A stretch of DNA of 64,000 nt from Streptomyces aureus (GTDB lineage: Bacteria > Actinomycetota > Actinomycetes > Streptomycetales > Streptomycetaceae): the NCBI RefSeq assembly GCF_000725495.1, contig NZ_JNZD01000029.1, positions 1 through 64,000 of the forward strand, written 5' to 3'. The notes under the pieces were generated by a model. It did not search any database. It had not been told where the DNA came from and worked only from the letters and a program-made list of their open reading frames with translations. Numbering within the stretch: position 1 is the stretch's first letter; each line of letters opens with the position of its first letter. This document shows, in pieces, positions 39,984 to 50,194 of this stretch. The translations under genes were made by a program, and so were the position numbers.

Positions 39984-40976
39984 CTACCAGGCGAAGGCCT
40001 CGGGGGACGGCCCCGGGCCGGGGAAGATCTCGTCGAGGCCCTCCAGCACGTCCTGGGACAGCTCCAGCTCCACCGCGCGCAGCGCCGATTCGAGCTGCTC
40101 CGCCGTGCGCGGGCCCACGATCGGGCCGGTGACCCCGGGACGGGTCAGCAGCCAGGCCAGAGCGGCCTCTCCGGGCTCCAGACCGTGCTTCTCCAGCAGA
40201 TCCTCGTAGGACTGGATCTGGGCGCGTACAGCGGTGTTGGCAAGGGCGTCGGCGGACCGGCCGCTCGCCCTGCGGCCGCCCTCGACCTCCTTCTTGATCA
40301 CCCCGCCCAGCAGCCCGCCGTGCAGCGGCGACCAGGGGATGACCCCGAGCCCGTACTCCTCGGCGGCCGGGATGACCTCCATCTCGGCGCGGCGCTCGGC
40401 GAGGTTGTAGAGGCACTGCTCGCTGACGAGACCGATGGTCCCGCCCCGGCGGGCGGCGATCTCGTTGGCCTGGGCGATCTTGTAGCCGGGGAAGTTGCTG
40501 GACCCGACGTAGAGGATCTTGCCCTGCCGCACCAGGACGTCGATCGCCTGCCAGATCTCCTCGAAGGGGGTGGACCGGTCGACGTGGTGGAACTGGTAGA
40601 CGTCGATGTAGTCGGTCTGGAGCCGCTTCAGGCTCGCGTCGACCGCGCGCCGGATGTTCAGCGCGGAGAGCTTGTCCTGGTTGGGCCAGGGCTCGCCCTC
40701 GGTGCCCATGTTCCCGTACACCTTGGTCGCGAGGACCGTCCGCTCACGGCGGTCGCCGCCCTGGGCGAACCAGTTCCCGATGATCGATTCCGTACGGCCC
40801 TTGTTCTCGCCCCACCCGTAGACGTTCGCCGTGTCGAAATAGTTGATGCCGGCGTCCAGCGCCGCGTCCATGATCGCGTGGCTGTCGGCCTCGTCCGTCT
40901 GCGGTCCGAAGTTCATCGTGCCGAGGACGAGTCGGCTGACCTTGAGCCCCGTGCGTCCGAGCTGTGTGTACTTCAT
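39984..40976 (-). CDS. Aldo/keto reductase
   Basis: A 330-aa NADPH-dependent (beta/alpha)8 oxidoreductase. The catalytic tetrad is visible: Asp in N-Y-F-D-T-A-N-V-Y (with the Tyr just after), Lys in L-A-T-K-V-Y-G and His in Q-F-H-H-V-D. The cofactor segment G-P-R-T-A-E-Q-L lies near the C-terminus. It belongs with the large group of voltage-gated channel beta-like or sugar/aldehyde reductases. Substrate unknown. Confidence 0.88.
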   Translation of the reverse strand: MKYTQLGRTGLKVSRLVLGTMNFGPQTDEADSHAIMDAALDAGINYFDTANVYGWGENKGRTESIIGNWFAQGGDRRERTVLATKVYGNMGTEGEPWPNQDKLSALNIRRAVDASLKRLQTDYIDVYQFHHVDRSTPFEEIWQAIDVLVRQGKILYVGSSNFPGYKIAQANEIAARRGGTIGLVSEQCLYNLAERRAEMEVIPAAEEYGLGVIPWSPLHGGLLGGVIKKEVEGGRRASGRSADALANTAVRAQIQSYEDLLEKHGLEPGEAALAWLLTRPGVTGPIVGPRTAEQLESALRAVELELSQDVLEGLDEIFPGPGPSPEAFAW

Positions 40977-41075
40977 GGGCCACCAGCCAACGGCGTGGAG
41001 TGCGCTCTAGGCAAGAGCGGGACGGGTGACGGCGGGCGCCATGCCAAGGCGCTCCCCGCCGGCTCGCCGCGGCCG

Positions 41076-41759
41076 TCAGACGGATGCGGCCCGGTACGGC
41101 TCGCCCAGGTCCCACGCCTGGTGCATCGCCTCCGCGAAACCCTCCGCGATCTTGTGCTCGCCGCTCGCGTTCGGGTGGGTGCCGTCGTAGGTGTCGAAGT
41201 CGATGTCGTACGAGGCGGGCGGGGTGGCGAGCAGGATCGGGGAGCGGGGTTCGTCGAGGTCGGCGGCCGTCTTGGCGAGGAGTTCGTTGAACGCGCACAC
41301 CTCCGCGGCGAAGGGGGCGTCGTCGCGGGCCCGGACGTTCGGGATCACCGGGAGCAGGACCATGCGCAGGCGCGGGTTCGCGGCGCGGGCCTCCTCGACG
41401 AAGAGGCGGACGTTCGCGGCGGTCTGGACGGCGTTCGTGTAGAAGCCGAGGTCGATGAGCCCGAGGGAGACGAGCAGGACGTCGGCGCGCTGCTCGCGCA
41501 CGCAGCCGCGGATCAGCGGGGCCATGTGCAGCCAGCCCTCGCCCCAGCCGGCCAGATGGGCGCGGGGGAACTCGGGGTCGGCGTACTCGTAGGAGTCGGG
41601 GGAGTCCGTGGCCTTGTCGTAGAGCGTCTCGCGCGGTCCGACGATCTTGAACGGGCCCCCGTGGGTCGCGCGCAGGTGCTGCCACATCCGGTAGCGCCAC
41701 GTGTGTTCGCCCGCGCTTCCGATCGTCATGGAGTCGCCGACGGGCATGAACCTGAGCAT
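41076..41759 (-). CDS. SGNH/GDSL-family hydrolase
   Basis: A 227-aa esterase-type protein. Block I is M-P-V-G-D-S-M-T near the start with the nucleophile Ser. Block V is D-G-T-H-P-N near the C-terminus with catalytic Asp and His. The conserved Gly and Asn of blocks II/III are in V-S-L-G-L-I-D-L-G and the following region, less canonical. ATG 41759 gives the family-like N-terminus, and longer in-frame starts (41792, 41846) lack good support. No signal peptide, so it is probably cytoplasmic. Substrate unknown. Confidence 0.8.
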   Translation of the reverse strand: MLRFMPVGDSMTIGSAGEHTWRYRMWQHLRATHGGPFKIVGPRETLYDKATDSPDSYEYADPEFPRAHLAGWGEGWLHMAPLIRGCVREQRADVLLVSLGLIDLGFYTNAVQTAANVRLFVEEARAANPRLRMVLLPVIPNVRARDDAPFAAEVCAFNELLAKTAADLDEPRSPILLATPPASYDIDFDTYDGTHPNASGEHKIAEGFAEAMHQAWDLGEPYRAASV

Positions 41760-41935
41760 CCGATCATCATGGACGATCGGCCCCTGCGCCATGGGCCCGC
41801 GCGGTGTGAGGCTGGACACGCGGGCGCGCCGTGCGGCGCGGGGCACGGGGCAGGTGCGGTACGGGGTGCGGGCGGCCGGCGTCGGGGAGGACGGCGGCGA
41901 CGTGAACGGGCCGACGGGATGGCAGGCTTGGGGGC

Positions 41936-42934
41936 ATGCGCCGATCCCACTCGTCCGTGTCCGGAGCCGCCGCCGGAACCCTCGCCGGAGCGGCCCTCGT
42001 GCTCGCCCTGGCGGCGCCCGCCCTCGCCGACGGCGGGGACGGCGGGTTCACCATCAAGGACCCCCGCATCAAGGAGTCCAGCGGTCTCGCCGCCTCGCGC
42101 ATCCACCCGGGCGTCTACTGGACCCACAACGACAGCGACGACGGGCCCTATCTCTACGCGGTCGACAGCAGGACCGGTGAAACGGTCGCCACGGTCACCA
42201 TGAGTGGGGTCGGCGCGCCCCGGGACGTCGAGGCGATCTCCCTGGGCCCCGACGGCGACCTCTACGTCGGCGACATCGGCGACAACCTCGGCGGCAAGTG
42301 GGACCACGTGTGGATCTACAAGCTGCCCGAGCCGAAGGTGCTCAAGGACCAGACGGTCCGCGCCACGCAGTACGTCGTGAAGTACGCGGACGGTCCCCGC
42401 AACGCGGAGGCCCTGATGGTGCATCCGAAGACGGGGCGGGTCTACATCGCCGACAAGAACGAGGACGGCGGCCACCTCTACGAGGGTCCCGCCGAGCTCT
42501 CGGCCACGGGCACGAACGTGTTCAAGCCCGTCGCCACCATCGACCTGTGGGTCACGGACGGCGCCTTCTCGCCCGACGGCCGGCAGCTCGCCGTGCGCGG
42601 CTACTTCGGCGGCATCGCGTACACGTGGAACGGCGGCCGGATCAAGCGCCTCGAGCGCCTGAACGTGCCGCTCCAGGGCCAGGGGGAGTCGATCACCTAC
42701 ACGCCGGACGGATCGAAGCTCATGTACGGCAGCGAGGGCGCGGACAGCCCCGTGGAGCCGGAGGACGCCCCGGGCGCCTCCGGGTCCGGCTCCGACTCGT
42801 CCTCCAAGGGCGGCGGTTCGGCCGCCGGGGGCGGAAGCGGGGACGGCATGGGCGGTCAGGTGAAGGTCGGCGCCTTCGCGGTGGCGGCCCTGTTCGCCGT
42901 GGTCCTCGGCTACCGGCGGCTGCGCCGCCGCTGA
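41936..42934 (+). CDS. Secreted, C-terminally anchored beta-propeller protein
   Basis: A 332-aa exported protein. The signal peptide covers residues 1-32 (R-R-S-H-S then an Ala/Leu-rich core ending A-L-A-D). The body has repeated blades such as S-L-G-P-D-G-D-L-Y-V-G-D-I-G-D-N, H-P-K-T-G-R-V-Y-I-A-D-K-N and Y-T-P-D-G-S-K-L-M-Y-G, typical of WD40/NHL-like propellers. A Gly/Ser linker (S-G-S-G-S-D-S-S-S-K-G-G-G) then leads to a single membrane helix and an R-R-L-R-R-R stop-transfer end. It is probably a cell-surface binding protein. Function unknown. Confidence 0.8.
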   Translation: MRRSHSSVSGAAAGTLAGAALVLALAAPALADGGDGGFTIKDPRIKESSGLAASRIHPGVYWTHNDSDDGPYLYAVDSRTGETVATVTMSGVGAPRDVEAISLGPDGDLYVGDIGDNLGGKWDHVWIYKLPEPKVLKDQTVRATQYVVKYADGPRNAEALMVHPKTGRVYIADKNEDGGHLYEGPAELSATGTNVFKPVATIDLWVTDGAFSPDGRQLAVRGYFGGIAYTWNGGRIKRLERLNVPLQGQGESITYTPDGSKLMYGSEGADSPVEPEDAPGASGSGSDSSSKGGGSAAGGGSGDGMGGQVKVGAFAVAALFAVVLGYRRLRRR

Positions 42935-42967
42935 CCCCCGGGCCCCACGGGAAGTCCCGTGCACACG

Positions 42968-43009
42968 CCGAGGGGCGCCCCGCACGTTCCCGTGCCGGAC
43001 GCCCCTCGG
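42968..43009. terminator. Bidirectional hairpin terminator
   Basis: CCGAGGGGCG (42968-42977) pairs with CGCCCCTCGG (43000-43009) between the propeller gene and the convergent serC. An inner CACGTTCCCGTG gives extra pairing. Confidence 0.7.
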
Positions 43010-43021
43010 TACCTGGATCGG

Positions 43022-44149
<1,128 letters not shown>

Positions 44150-44274
44150 CTAGCCGTTCGGGGAAACCTCGGTGAAACGTCGTCCGTCGGCTGAGACGGG
44201 GCGTGTTGACGGCGGGGGCCGCCGGAGGTCCCGCGAAGGGCTCTCCGGCGGCCGGCCGGCTCATCCGTTCCGGT

Positions 44275-45498
44275 TCACTGGGCGGTGAGCCTGACGGGCA
44301 GTTCGAACAGGTCGTTCTGCGTCACGACCGGCTTGTTGCGCAGTTCCGACAGCGGGACGGCGAGGTCCAGGGCCGGGAAGCGCTCGTAGAGGGCGGGCAG
44401 GGCGACGCCCGCCTCCAGCCGGGAGAGGGCCGCGCCGGGGCAGACGTGGGGCCCGTGGCCGAAGGAGATGTGCCGGTTCCTGCTGCTGCGGGTGATGTCG
44501 AACTCGCCCGCGGTGGGCCCGTGGGCGTTCTCGTCGCGGCCGATCGCGCCGTAGGACACGATGAGCGCGTCGCCGGCCGGGATCACCTTGTCGCCGACCG
44601 GGACGTCCTCCGTGGCGAAGCGGATGAGGACGTGGGAGGTGGGGGTGGCGTAGCGCAGGGTCTCCTCGACGACCGCCGACCACTCCGCCTCGCCGGACAG
44701 CACGAGGGCGCGCTGCTCGGGGTGGGCGGACAGGTTGACGACCGCGTTGACGATGAGGGAGATCGTCGTCTCGTGGCCCGCCGCGACCATCAGCTGGAGC
44801 GTGGAGACGATCTCGGCGTCGGTGAGGTGGTCGCCGTCCTCGGAAGCGAGGATCAGCGCGCTGGTCAGGTCGTCGCCGGGTTCGGCGCGCTTGGCCGCCA
44901 CCGTCTCCGCCATGATCCCGGCCAGCTCGGTGAGGGTCGCGATGACCTCCGCGGGCGGGGTCTGGGTCGAGAAGAACTTCTCGAACAGCTCCTTGAGCCG
45001 CGGCAGCCGGGACTCCTCGATGCCCATGAGGTCCGCGATGACGTACATGGGCAGCGGGTAGGCGAAGTCGGCCTTGAGGTCGGCGACGTCCCCGGTGAGG
45101 TTGTCGAGCAGGCTCTCGGTCAGCTTGGAGATCCGCTCCCGCATCTGCTCGACCCGGCGCGGCGTGAGCGCCTGCGCGACCAGGGTGCGCATCCGCCGGT
45201 GGTCCGCGCCGTCCACGGTGAGCATGGAGCGGCCGGGGTTGGCGAGCCCGATCAGCGGCCAGTCGGGGGCGATCTCGCCGCGCTGCCAGGCACCCCAGAC
45301 GTTGATGTCCTTGACCAGGCGGGGATCGGTGAGCAGGGCGCGCGCCTCGGCGTGGTGGGTGACGGCCCACACCGGGACACCGCCGGGCAGTTCGACGGCG
45401 GCGAGCGGACCGGCGGCACGCAGCGCGGCGCTCTCGCCGTCGAGGTCGGTGACGAAGGGGTCCAGGGCGATGCGGGTCTCTTCGGTACCGGTGGTCAT
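44275..45498 (-). CDS. Cytochrome P450, CYP154-like, conservon-associated
   Basis: A 407-aa bacterial class I P450. The I-helix reads A-A-G-H-E-T-T, the K-helix E-E-T-L-R (intact ExxR), and the heme loop F-G-H-G-P-H-V-C-P-G with the thiolate Cys. It needs separate ferredoxin partners, not seen here. Position next to a second P450 and a cvnABCD set matches conservons whose last genes are CYP157 and CYP154 members. It follows the first P450 by 112 bp. CYP154 enzymes often hydroxylate steroids or polyketides. The physiological substrate is unknown, and the subfamily is judged from context. Confidence 0.85.
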   Translation of the reverse strand: MTTGTEETRIALDPFVTDLDGESAALRAAGPLAAVELPGGVPVWAVTHHAEARALLTDPRLVKDINVWGAWQRGEIAPDWPLIGLANPGRSMLTVDGADHRRMRTLVAQALTPRRVEQMRERISKLTESLLDNLTGDVADLKADFAYPLPMYVIADLMGIEESRLPRLKELFEKFFSTQTPPAEVIATLTELAGIMAETVAAKRAEPGDDLTSALILASEDGDHLTDAEIVSTLQLMVAAGHETTISLIVNAVVNLSAHPEQRALVLSGEAEWSAVVEETLRYATPTSHVLIRFATEDVPVGDKVIPAGDALIVSYGAIGRDENAHGPTAGEFDITRSSRNRHISFGHGPHVCPGAALSRLEAGVALPALYERFPALDLAVPLSELRNKPVVTQNDLFELPVRLTAQ

Positions 45499-45610
45499 GC
45501 GGGGGTGCCTCCAAGGGCTGGGGTGGGGGTGAAGCGTTTTCCCCGGGGCATGGGGACAGCCCCGGGACCCGGCCGGGACGGGGTGTTCCGGCCGGGTGGC
45601 GAGGGGGGTC

Positions 45611-46831
45611 TCAGAGGACGGGTACGGGCGTGAAGCGCACGGGCAGGTCGGTCAGGCCCCGCAGCCAGGGGGAGGGGCGGCGGGTCAGCGACTCGGCGGG
45701 CACGGCCAGGTCGATGTCCGGCAGCCGGTCCAGTACGACCTCGATCCCGGTCCGCGCGATCACCTCGGCGACCTCCTGGGCCGGGAACGGGCAGCGGTGC
45801 TCGCCGTGGCCGAAGGAGAAGTGGGCGTTGTTGCCGCCGGTGAGGGCGGAGCCGACGGTGCGCACCTGGGGGTCGGAGTTGGCGCCCTGGAGGCCGAGCA
45901 GCAGCAGGTCGCCGGCGCGGATCGTGCGGCCGCCGAGCTGGGTGTTGCGGGAGGCCCAGCGTCCGGCGACGTTCTGGGTCGGGGTGTCCTCCCACAGGAC
46001 CTCGTTCATGGCCTCGGCGACGCTGTGCCGGCCGCCGAACAGGGAGGCGGCGAACCGGTCGTCGGTGAGCATCAGACGCAGCGAGTTGCCGATCCAGTCG
46101 GCCGTGGGCTGGTGGCCGGCGGCCATCATGACCATCAGGTCCTGGACGATCTCCGTCTCGTCGAAGCCCGCGGTGTTGGCGAGCATCCGGGAGACGACGT
46201 CGTCGGCGGGCCGCTCCTTGCGGTCGGCGATCAACTGCGCCATGGAGACGGCGAGATGCTGCTGTCCGGCCAGCGCGCCCTCGCGCCCGTTGATCATGTC
46301 GTTCAGGGCGGTGACCAGGCCCGGGCCCTGCTCGTCGGCGAAGCCGTAGAGGGTCGCGAGGACCCGTACGGGCAGCAGGGCCGCGTAGTCGCCGATGAGG
46401 TCCGTCTCGCCCTTGGGGCAGACCGCGTCGATCAGTTCGTCGGCGAACTTCTCGGACTGGGAGCGCAGTCGGAACGGATCGACCGCTTCGAGGGCGTCGC
46501 TGATCATCGCGGCGCGCTCGCGGTGGCGCTCGCCGACGGTGTACAGGATGGAGGGCTGGCGGCGGCCGATCATCGGCAGCAGCGGCCAGTCGTCGGGGAT
46601 GTGGTCCCACTGGCTCCACAGTTCCGAGTCCCGGCTGAACAGCTGGGGGTCGCCGGTGACCTGGTGCAGTTCGCGGTAGCCGAGCACGAGCCAGGCCGGG
46701 ATGTCGCCGTCGAGGACGACCGGCACGACGCTGCCGTGGTCGCGCCGCATCTCCCGGTACAGCTCGGCGGGTTCGGTCTGGAACCGCGGTCCGCCGAGGG
46801 GGACGGGCGCGGATGCGGTGGCGGGGGTCAC
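45611..46831 (-). CDS. cvnE: Cytochrome P450, CYP157-like with EVLW instead of ExxR
   Basis: A 406-aa P450 whose heme loop F-G-H-G-E-H-R-C-P-F is intact and whose I-helix reads A-A-G-H-Q-P-T. The K-helix, normally ExxR, reads N-E-V-L-W-E-D, so the arginine is a tryptophan. This departure is known for the CYP157 family (E-Q-[ST]-L-W type), so the gene is not simply broken. GTG 46831 overlaps the CvnD stop (GTGA), coupling it to the conservon. CYP157 members are usually paired with CYP154, as here. Activity and substrate unknown. Confidence 0.87.
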   Translation of the reverse strand: MTPATASAPVPLGGPRFQTEPAELYREMRRDHGSVVPVVLDGDIPAWLVLGYRELHQVTGDPQLFSRDSELWSQWDHIPDDWPLLPMIGRRQPSILYTVGERHRERAAMISDALEAVDPFRLRSQSEKFADELIDAVCPKGETDLIGDYAALLPVRVLATLYGFADEQGPGLVTALNDMINGREGALAGQQHLAVSMAQLIADRKERPADDVVSRMLANTAGFDETEIVQDLMVMMAAGHQPTADWIGNSLRLMLTDDRFAASLFGGRHSVAEAMNEVLWEDTPTQNVAGRWASRNTQLGGRTIRAGDLLLLGLQGANSDPQVRTVGSALTGGNNAHFSFGHGEHRCPFPAQEVAEVIARTGIEVVLDRLPDIDLAVPAESLTRRPSPWLRGLTDLPVRFTPVPVL

Positions 46832-47466
46832 AGCACGGGCTCCGGTGAGTGAAGGGCGCCTTCCGCGGCCGCGGCGCCGTGGCGGGTGTACAGGGACTGG
46901 AGGTGCTCGACCAGCGTGATCAGCACCCGCTTGCTGGACTCCCGGGAGCGGGCGTCGCAGTCGAGGAGCGGGACGTGCGGGTCGAGGTCGAGGGCCTCGC
47001 GGATCTGCGCGGGGGTGTGCGGGGGGCCGCCGAAGTCGTTGCAGGCCACGATGAACGGCGTGCCGTGGTGCTCGAGACGGTCGATGGCGTACCAGGACTC
47101 GTCGATGCGGCGGGTGTCGACGAGGACGATCGCCCCGAGCGTCCCGGAGAACAGCCGGTCCCACAGGAACCAGAACCGCTCCTGCCCGGGCGCGCCGAAC
47201 AGGTAGAGGATGTTGTGCGTGTCCAGCGTGATGCGGCCGAAGTCGAAGGCGACGGTGGTCGCGGACTTGCCGCGGACCTCGCTGATGTCGTCGACGGCCT
47301 CGCCGGCCTGCGTCATCGTCTCCTCGGTGTTGAGGGGACGTATCTCGCTGACGGAACGGACGAGGGTCGTCTTGCCGACACCGAAGCCGCCCACGACCAC
47401 GATCTTGAGACCGTTGTCGGCGGACGCGGACAGGGGCGCACGAGCGTCAGAGGTTACGGAGTCCAA
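46828..47466 (-). CDS. cvnD: Conservon small GTPase CvnD
   Basis: A 212-aa Ras-like GTPase. The P-loop is G-G-F-G-V-G-K-T-T at about 26-34, the Walker B/G3-like segment is L-F-G-A-P-G-Q-E-R-F, and the G4-like region is V-A-C-N-D-F. In G3 the usual DxxGQ is shifted to A-P-G-Q, as in MglA-like conservon GTPases. TTG 47466 with GGAGCAGG upstream is the best start and overlaps the cvnC stop by 20 bp. CvnD works with CvnA-C in membrane-associated complexes that resemble eukaryotic GPCR modules and affect development. Confidence 0.9.
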   Translation of the reverse strand: MDSVTSDARAPLSASADNGLKIVVVGGFGVGKTTLVRSVSEIRPLNTEETMTQAGEAVDDISEVRGKSATTVAFDFGRITLDTHNILYLFGAPGQERFWFLWDRLFSGTLGAIVLVDTRRIDESWYAIDRLEHHGTPFIVACNDFGGPPHTPAQIREALDLDPHVPLLDCDARSRESSKRVLITLVEHLQSLYTRHGAAAAEGALHSPEPVL

Positions 47467-47803
47467 CGAGCACCTGCTCCAGGATGTCGGGATCGGGAAG
47501 ACCGGAAGGAACAGTGGTGTGCGGGTGGCGGGCGCTGACCCGGCCCGTGGAGAGCAGGTCGGAGAGCAGGACGCGGGTGATGGACACCGGCAGTCCCAGC
47601 TCCGCCGCGATCTCCACGACCGCGGTGGGCCGTTCGCACATCCGCAGGATCGCGGCGTGCTCGGACTGCATGCCCACCGCCGGGTCGCACTCGGCGACCA
47701 CCAGGGTCACCAGGTCGAAGGGGGTGTCGGGGCCGGACCGGGTGCGCCCTCCGGTGAGGGTGTACAGCCGGTCGGGCGCGTCGTCCCTGCCCGGACGGCT
47801 CAT
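47447..47803 (-). CDS. cvnC: Conservon DUF742 protein CvnC
   Basis: A 118-aa DUF742 protein. It opens with R-L-Y-T-L-T-G-G-R-T, the usual start of the family, and contains a winged-helix-like region (A-A-I-L-R-M-C-E-R-P-T-A-V-V-E-I-A-A-E-L-G-L with V-L-L-S-D-L). The ATG overlaps the cvnB stop as ATGA (47800-47803) and its own stop overlaps the cvnD start, so cvnBCD are tightly coupled. The protein is a partner of the CvnD GTPase. No enzymatic motif is present. Confidence 0.9.
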   Translation of the reverse strand: MSRPGRDDAPDRLYTLTGGRTRSGPDTPFDLVTLVVAECDPAVGMQSEHAAILRMCERPTAVVEIAAELGLPVSITRVLLSDLLSTGRVSARHPHTTVPSGLPDPDILEQVLVGLRNL

Positions 47804-48207
47804 GACGTCCGGGGCGGCGCGGTCAGGTACTCGCCGAGTTGTTCCACGAGTTCGCTCATGTTGTGGCCCACCAGTCCGGCGTCGGCGTCCTCGGCGGTGA
47901 CGACGGCGAGGTGCGCGCCGTCGCCGGCCTCCACGATGAACAGCACCCCTCCGTAGAACTCGGCCATCGCCGAGCGCACGCCTCCGCTGCCGTCGCCGAA
48001 CTCCATGGAGGCGCCGTGGGACAGCGACTGGATGCCGGCGGCGATGGCGGCGAGCTGGTCGGCCTGGTCGACCGACAGCTCCGGGGTGCGGCACAGCTTC
48101 AGTCCGTCGCGGGAGAGCACGAGCGCGTGCCGTGCGCCCGGGGTGCGCTCAAGGAGGCCCTCGATGAGCCAGGTGAGCTTCTCGTCGGCGGTGAGGGTGC
48201 CGGTCAT
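47800..48207 (-). CDS. cvnB: Conservon roadblock/LC7 protein CvnB
   Basis: A 135-aa roadblock/LC7 domain protein. It has L-T-W-L-I-E-G-L-L-E-R-T-P-G near the start and V-L-F-I-V-E-A-G-D-G-A-H-L-A-V-V near the centre, typical of MglB/CvnB. Roadblock dimers act as GTPase-activating or scaffold partners of CvnD-type GTPases. Start ATG 48207 overlaps the cvnA stop (ATGA), and its own stop overlaps cvnC. Confidence 0.92.
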   Translation of the reverse strand: MTGTLTADEKLTWLIEGLLERTPGARHALVLSRDGLKLCRTPELSVDQADQLAAIAAGIQSLSHGASMEFGDGSGGVRSAMAEFYGGVLFIVEAGDGAHLAVVTAEDADAGLVGHNMSELVEQLGEYLTAPPRTS

Positions 48208-49967
48208 GGGGTGGTGTCGCCTTCCGGGAGCGCGTGCGTGGTGGGGGTCGTGGGGGCGGGGGTACCGGTGGATGCGGGTGGCTGGTCCTCGGACCCTGCC
48301 GGGTTCTCGGCCCGGGGCGGTCCGTCGGCCGCCGCCGTTCCGGGGACGCCCGGCGCCGTGCCGCGCACCGCCTGGCGGAAGGTGCCGAAGCGGGCCGCCG
48401 GCCGGTTCTTGGGGTCGTCGCCACGGGATTCCGGGCCGGCCGCGGGAGTGGTGTGCGAGCGGCTGCGTTCGGCGTGGGCGAGGGTGCGGCCGCGGCGGCG
48501 CTTGGGGAGGCCGCCGGTGGCGGCGGAACCCTGCTCCTGCCGGGGCGAGTCGTGGGTCGGGACGGGGTCCGGGTCGAGGTCGCCGGCCGCGCGGGCGGCG
48601 GCGTACGAGGCGGGGGAGCCGGTGTCCTCGCGCGGCGCCCGGGGCGCGTGCCCGTCCTGCGGCCGTGCGGACTCGGTGACTCCCCCGGCGTCGGGCGCGG
48701 TGGCGTGTCCGGCGACGGCGGCCGGGACGGGGGGCTCGGGACGGACCTGCGCCGGGGCCGCGGGGTGCGGGACGCCGGCCTGGGTGAGGATGTCCTGCGG
48801 GATGAGCACCAGGACACCGGTGCCGCCGCGCGCGGAGGGGCGGAAGGACACCTTGAGGCCGTACTTGCGGGCCAGCCGGCCGACGACCGCGAGGCCGAGG
48901 CGGGTGCCGGTGCCGAGGTCGGAGGCGTTCACCAGATCCCCGGAGACGGCCCGTTCGGCGCGCCGCAGCTGTACGTCGCCCATCACCAGGCCGCTGTCCT
49001 CGACGGAGACGATGACTCCCGCCGGGACCTCCTCGACGTACACGTGCACTTCGGCGGTGGGCGGCGAGAAGGTGGCGGCGTTGTCGAGGAGTTCGGCGAG
49101 CGCGTGCATGACGCCCTCGGCCGCGTGTCCGGCGACGGCGGCCTCGCTGGCCGAGTGGACGCGCACGCGCTGGTAGCCGCCGATGCGGCCCATGGCGCCG
49201 CGCAGGATCGACTCCATGACGATCGGGCGGGCCCAGCGGCGGCCGGAGCGCGCGCTCGCGAGGACGGCTATGGAGTCGGCGAGGCGCCCGACCTGGGCGG
49301 TGCGGTGGTCGAGGTGGAGGAGGTCGGCGAGGACGTCCTCGTCGGAGTGCCGCTCCTCCATGGCCCGCAGGTCGGCGAGCATGCCGGTGGACAGCGCCTG
49401 CATGCGGGCGCCCGCGTTGGCGGTCGCCGAGACCGCGGCGGTCCGGTTGCTGTCGGCCTGCCGGGCGCGCTCGGCGAGTTCGGCGTTCTGTTCCGTGAGG
49501 CGGGCGAGGCCGGCGGTGAGCCGCTCGCGCTCCTCGGTGAACTCCGCGGTGAGCCGGGCGTGTTCGCGGGCGGCCTCGTCGGTCAGGCGGATCCGCTCCT
49601 GGGCCGCGGCCTCGGCGGCGCGGGCGCGTTCACGGGCGGCCTCGCCGGTGAGGCGGGCCCGTTCCTGGCCGAACTCCTCGGCCAGCCGGGCGCGTTCCTG
49701 CAGCAGACGGCCGGTGTCCTTGGCCACGTCGTCGAGGCGGCGCAGGGCGATTCGCCTTCCCTGCGCGGCATGGGCGGCCGCCGCGACCGCGGCGCACAGC
49801 AGTAACGCGGCGGTGCCGGTGCCCCAGGCGAGGGGGACGCGGGCCGGTCCGGGGGCCAGCAGGACGACGGCCACCACCGCGGCGGCGGCCGGGACGGCAG
49901 CGGCCAGCGCGGCTTTCGCCGTGGTGCGCGGAGTGGGTCGTTCGCCGGAGGGCAGGGGCGGGGTCAT
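48204..49967 (-). CDS. cvnA: Conservon sensor histidine kinase-like CvnA
   Basis: A 587-aa membrane protein. Two hydrophobic helices (residues about 18-66) are followed by a long coiled coil to about 190, with repeats of E-R-A-R-L. The GHKL ATPase domain spans about 250-375, with N box E-L-L-D-N-A-A, D-E-D-S-G-L and G-x-G-like G-T-R-L-G-L-A-V-V. A long Pro/Arg/Gly-rich disordered tail runs to the end. The region lacks a clear H-box, so phosphotransfer is uncertain; members are called kinase-like. ATG 49967 follows GAGG. It leads the operon. TATAGT on the minus strand at 50068-50073 may be its -10, judged by eye. Confidence 0.88.
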   Translation of the reverse strand: MTPPLPSGERPTPRTTAKAALAAAVPAAAAVVAVVLLAPGPARVPLAWGTGTAALLLCAAVAAAAHAAQGRRIALRRLDDVAKDTGRLLQERARLAEEFGQERARLTGEAARERARAAEAAAQERIRLTDEAAREHARLTAEFTEERERLTAGLARLTEQNAELAERARQADSNRTAAVSATANAGARMQALSTGMLADLRAMEERHSDEDVLADLLHLDHRTAQVGRLADSIAVLASARSGRRWARPIVMESILRGAMGRIGGYQRVRVHSASEAAVAGHAAEGVMHALAELLDNAATFSPPTAEVHVYVEEVPAGVIVSVEDSGLVMGDVQLRRAERAVSGDLVNASDLGTGTRLGLAVVGRLARKYGLKVSFRPSARGGTGVLVLIPQDILTQAGVPHPAAPAQVRPEPPVPAAVAGHATAPDAGGVTESARPQDGHAPRAPREDTGSPASYAAARAAGDLDPDPVPTHDSPRQEQGSAATGGLPKRRRGRTLAHAERSRSHTTPAAGPESRGDDPKNRPAARFGTFRQAVRGTAPGVPGTAAADGPPRAENPAGSEDQPPASTGTPAPTTPTTHALPEGDTTP

Positions 49968-50194
49968 CAATCGGTCCTCGGTCGTGTTCTGGGGGGAGAA
50001 CGTGTCCTCGGTCGTGTCCTCGGTCGGTCCTGGGCGAGAAGCGACACATGATGCTCAAGTCGTCGTCACTATATGAGAGTTCGCGATCCGATTGGGAGGC
50101 TTCGGGAAGCGGTTTCATGATCGCCCCCGCATACCGGGGCCTTTCGGCGCACGTCCGCCGGGCCGTCCCGGATGCCCGGCGGCATCCTGGAGAC

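Noticed and set aside
45611..46831. P450 considered a pseudogene because ExxR is missing
   Set aside because: The frame and heme loop are intact and loss of the arginine is a known feature of the CYP157 family.
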